Position numbers and translations under genes: made by a program | Notes under the pieces: model-generated | Database searches by the model: none | What the model saw: the letters and a program-made list of their open reading frames with translations, nothing else | Told to the model about the DNA's origin: nothing | Source: Rhodospirillaceae bacterium UBA4468 | Lineage (GTDB): Bacteria > Pseudomonadota > Alphaproteobacteria > Rhodospirillales > Casp-alpha2 | Direction of reading: 5' to 3' | Assembly (NCBI GenBank): GCA_002389385.1 | Contig: DGOK01000029.1 | Span: forward strand, 1 to 13,004 | DNA: 13,004 bases | Part shown: positions 13,003 through 13,004 of the stretch, piece by piece | How the letters are laid out: the number at the start of each line of letters is the position of its first letter | Numbering within the stretch: the stretch's first letter is position 1

Positions 13003-13004
13003 TT

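Noticed and set aside
1..13004. CRISPR array, rRNA or tRNA genes, replication origin
   Set aside because: No regularly spaced direct repeats, no cloverleaf candidates, no rRNA-like sequence and no clusters of DnaA-type boxes were seen by reading the window.

Overview
The window looks like part of an alphaproteobacterial chromosome, probably from a marine or host-associated lineage. This is inferred from the gene families (TRAP permease, BCCT transporter, DUF3726 protein, alpha-ketoglutaric-semialdehyde-type ALDH) and from rhizobial-style insertion sequences; no rRNA or other taxonomic marker is present. It is a catabolic gene cluster set among insertion sequences and decaying genes.

Layout. 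(1) 1-580 holds two IS pieces: the start of an IS481-family transposase leaving the left edge on the minus strand, and the 3' remnant of an IS3-family transposase on the plus strand with an in-frame stop. (2) 720-2165 is an AT-rich motA/motB (pomA/pomB-like) stator pair. (3) 2182-3058 is an IS6-family element with 19-bp terminal inverted repeats, abutting the end of motB; its transposase has no proper start codon. (4) 3059-11154 is the main cluster, all on the plus strand: aldehyde dehydrogenase, M19-dipeptidase-like protein, BCCT transporter (broken by three in-frame stops), a leader with three hairpins, an unrecognised 567-residue protein, a DUF3726 protein overlapping it by 4 bp, and an Ldh-family NAD(P)-dependent oxidoreductase. 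(5) 11223-12143 is a LysR-type regulator. (6) On the minus strand, convergent to lysR, is a decayed dctQ (TRAP small permease), followed at the right edge by another decayed, probably IS-borne, reading frame.

How the parts fit. The same 19-bp site, ATTTCA-N7-TGAAAT, occurs upstream of the aldehyde dehydrogenase (3087-3105) and directly upstream of lysR (11195-11213), about 8 kb apart. It contains the LysR T-N11-A motif, so I infer that this LysR protein controls both itself and the cluster. The gene content suggests uptake and breakdown of a betaine-like or cyclic amino-acid-like compound ending at an aldehyde (perhaps alpha-ketoglutarate semialdehyde). The substrate is not proven, and no obvious first-step demethylase or oxygenase is in the window. 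The 567-residue protein and its DUF3726 partner are the most likely place for undescribed biochemistry.

Decay. The BCCT gene, dctQ, the IS3 remnant and the right-edge remnant are all interrupted by in-frame stop codons while their reading frames stay aligned. Many of these stops are explained by single C:G-to-T:A changes. With several IS copies, this suggests a genome losing genes by point mutation.
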